Source: Virgibacillus oceani
GTDB taxonomy: Bacteria > Bacillota > Bacilli > Bacillales > Amphibacillaceae
Length of the DNA stretch: 64,000 bases
Direction: 5' to 3'
NCBI RefSeq assembly: GCF_014638995.1
Contig: NZ_BMFR01000014.1
Span: 1-64,000 of the forward strand
The stretch's first letter is position 1, and each line of letters starts with the position of its first letter. A program made the translations under genes and the position numbers. A model generated the notes under the pieces. It did no database searches. It worked only from the letters and a program-made list of their open reading frames with translations, and was not told the origin of the DNA. This document shows, one piece after another, positions 63,138 to 64,000 of this stretch.

Positions 63138-63575
63138 CTATTGAATTCCCATCAGTTCTCGTAGCTGATGGTCGTTCACAATTAAATCCTTAATTGTATA
63201 TTCCTCAAGCACTGCAAAAAACGAATGCAATGCTTTGTTCAAAACGTGTTTTAGCTTACATGCAGGTGAAATAACACAGTGATTTGTCTCCTTATTAAAG
63301 CATTCCAGCAGTACGGTATCCGCTTCAAGTATTCGTACAACCTTCCCTACATTAATTTCTTCCGGTTTTTTCGCCAGACGTATCCCGCCATTTCTACCTC
63401 TAATTGTTTCCAGTAATTCAAGCTTGTTCAGTTCAAACACAATCTTACTCAAATGGTGCTGGGAGATGGAAAATGTCTCGGAAATTTCTTTAATGCTTGC
63501 AAGTTCACCTTCCGGCTTCATTCCGGTAAAAATTAAAACCCGTAATGCATAATCGGTATATTTTTTTAAATTCAT
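63138..63575 (-). CDS. nsrR: Nitric-oxide-sensing repressor NsrR (Rrf2 family)
   Basis: 145 residues: winged helix (about 1-60; ISEISETFSISQHHLSKIV-type) and three cysteines in ECFNKETNHCVISPACK that ligate a 4Fe-4S cluster sensitive to NO. Divergent from hmp with an NsrR operator between, which supports the assignment over other Rrf2 members. Confidence 0.93.
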   Translation of the reverse strand: MNLKKYTDYALRVLIFTGMKPEGELASIKEISETFSISQHHLSKIVFELNKLELLETIRGRNGGIRLAKKPEEINVGKVVRILEADTVLLECFNKETNHCVISPACKLKHVLNKALHSFFAVLEEYTIKDLIVNDHQLRELMGIQ

Positions 63576-63633
63576 ATATATACTCCTTGTTAATTATTTC
63601 ACAAAGTTGTAACAGAAATGCCTGTTTTCCCTA

Positions 63634-63661
63634 TTGAAACAGTGTATATAGTCATTATACA
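63634..63661 (+). promoter_or_regulatory. Candidate hmp promoter
   Basis: -35 TTGAAA (63634-63639), 16-bp spacer, -10 TATACA (63656-63661). The start site would fall at about 63668, on the NsrR operator. That gives an untranslated leader of about 200 bases with no clear fold. A minus-strand TATAAT (63654-63659) could be the nsrR -10. Confidence 0.5.
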
Positions 63662-63667
63662 ATAAAC

Positions 63668-63684
63668 ATGTATTTGAAATACAT
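63668..63684. promoter_or_regulatory. NsrR operator
   Basis: ATGTATTTGAAATACAT, a perfect palindrome of 8-base arms around one G, equal to the Bacillus NsrR consensus. It sits between nsrR and hmp and could control both. Confidence 0.9.
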
Positions 63685-63845
63685 CTTTTATAAATTAAGC
63701 AGCGCCAACTGTTCAGGAGTGAAATGCATAAGCACTGAACGCAGAATAAATGGGGTTAACGTTCTATGTCTTTATTGCTTATATCGCAATCACAAAAAGC
63801 TGGACGTGCTGTTTCTGCTGAATTCAATCCGAGTATCAAATTTAA

Positions 63846-64000
<155 letters not shown>

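Overview
The window comes from a low-GC, endospore-forming member of the Bacillaceae. About 60 protein genes follow the order of the origin-proximal region of Bacillus subtilis from lysS to yaaH/yaaI, read in reverse, so nearly all core genes lie on the minus strand. Sporulation genes are plentiful (spoIIE, yabP/yabQ, spoVT, fin, spoVG, sspF, yabG, bofA, csfB, yaaH, yabM). Protein sequences and the GC-rich dispersed repeats suggest the Oceanobacillus/Virgibacillus/Lentibacillus group; the genus is an inference.

Layout, left to right. 1-400: promoter and boxA leader of a probable rRNA operon that reads leftward out of the window. 0.4-13.9 kb: lysS, folate genes (yazB-folK-folB-folP), cysK, a PpiC-type foldase, hslO, coaX, ftsH, hpt, tilS, yabT and yabS. 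13.9-14.3 kb: GC-rich hairpin-forming repeats. 14.3-16.8 kb: spoIIE. 16.8-19.6 kb: a plus-strand insert of marR, an MFS exporter and a tRNA-Met. 19.7-36 kb: yabR, divIC, yabQ, yabP, rqcP, mazG, yabM, spoVT, mfd, fin, pth, ctc, prs, glmU, spoVG, purR and ispE. 36-37.9 kb: an accessory pocket of repeats and three frameshifted genes around sspF. 38-53.8 kb: veg, yabG, ksgA, rnmV, yabE, tatD, metG, abrB (plus strand), rsmI, yazA, yabB, yabA, ricT, holB, yaaR, darA, tmk, yaaO and csfB. 53.8-56 kb: an AT-rich accessory pocket with an orphan lipoprotein and a frameshifted gene. 56-64 kb: bofA, yaaL, recR, ebfC, dnaX, the SRP RNA, tadA, an isochorismatase, yaaH, a DJ-1/PfpI protein, nsrR and the 5' end of hmp.

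The best-supported regulatory content is a set of stage-specific sporulation promoters read from the sequence: sigma-H before spoVG, a Spo0A-type promoter with a 21-bp spacer before spoIIE, sigma-F before csfB and fin, sigma-G before spoVT and sspF, sigma-E before yaaH and sigma-K before yabG. abrB carries two tandem 0A boxes just downstream of its start site. Other legible sites are a perfect NsrR operator between nsrR and hmp, a PurBox before purR and a WalR-type box before yabE.

I did not find a clearly new defence or biosynthetic system. The least explained items are (1) 136-bp GC-rich repeats with covarying hairpin arms, (2) a helically phased array of TCGTATT motifs ending in a perfect 15-bp palindrome between yabG and ksgA, (3) an orphan lipoprotein with a frameshifted neighbour at the place where B. 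subtilis has an rRNA operon, and (4) four frameshifted genes confined to the accessory pockets.
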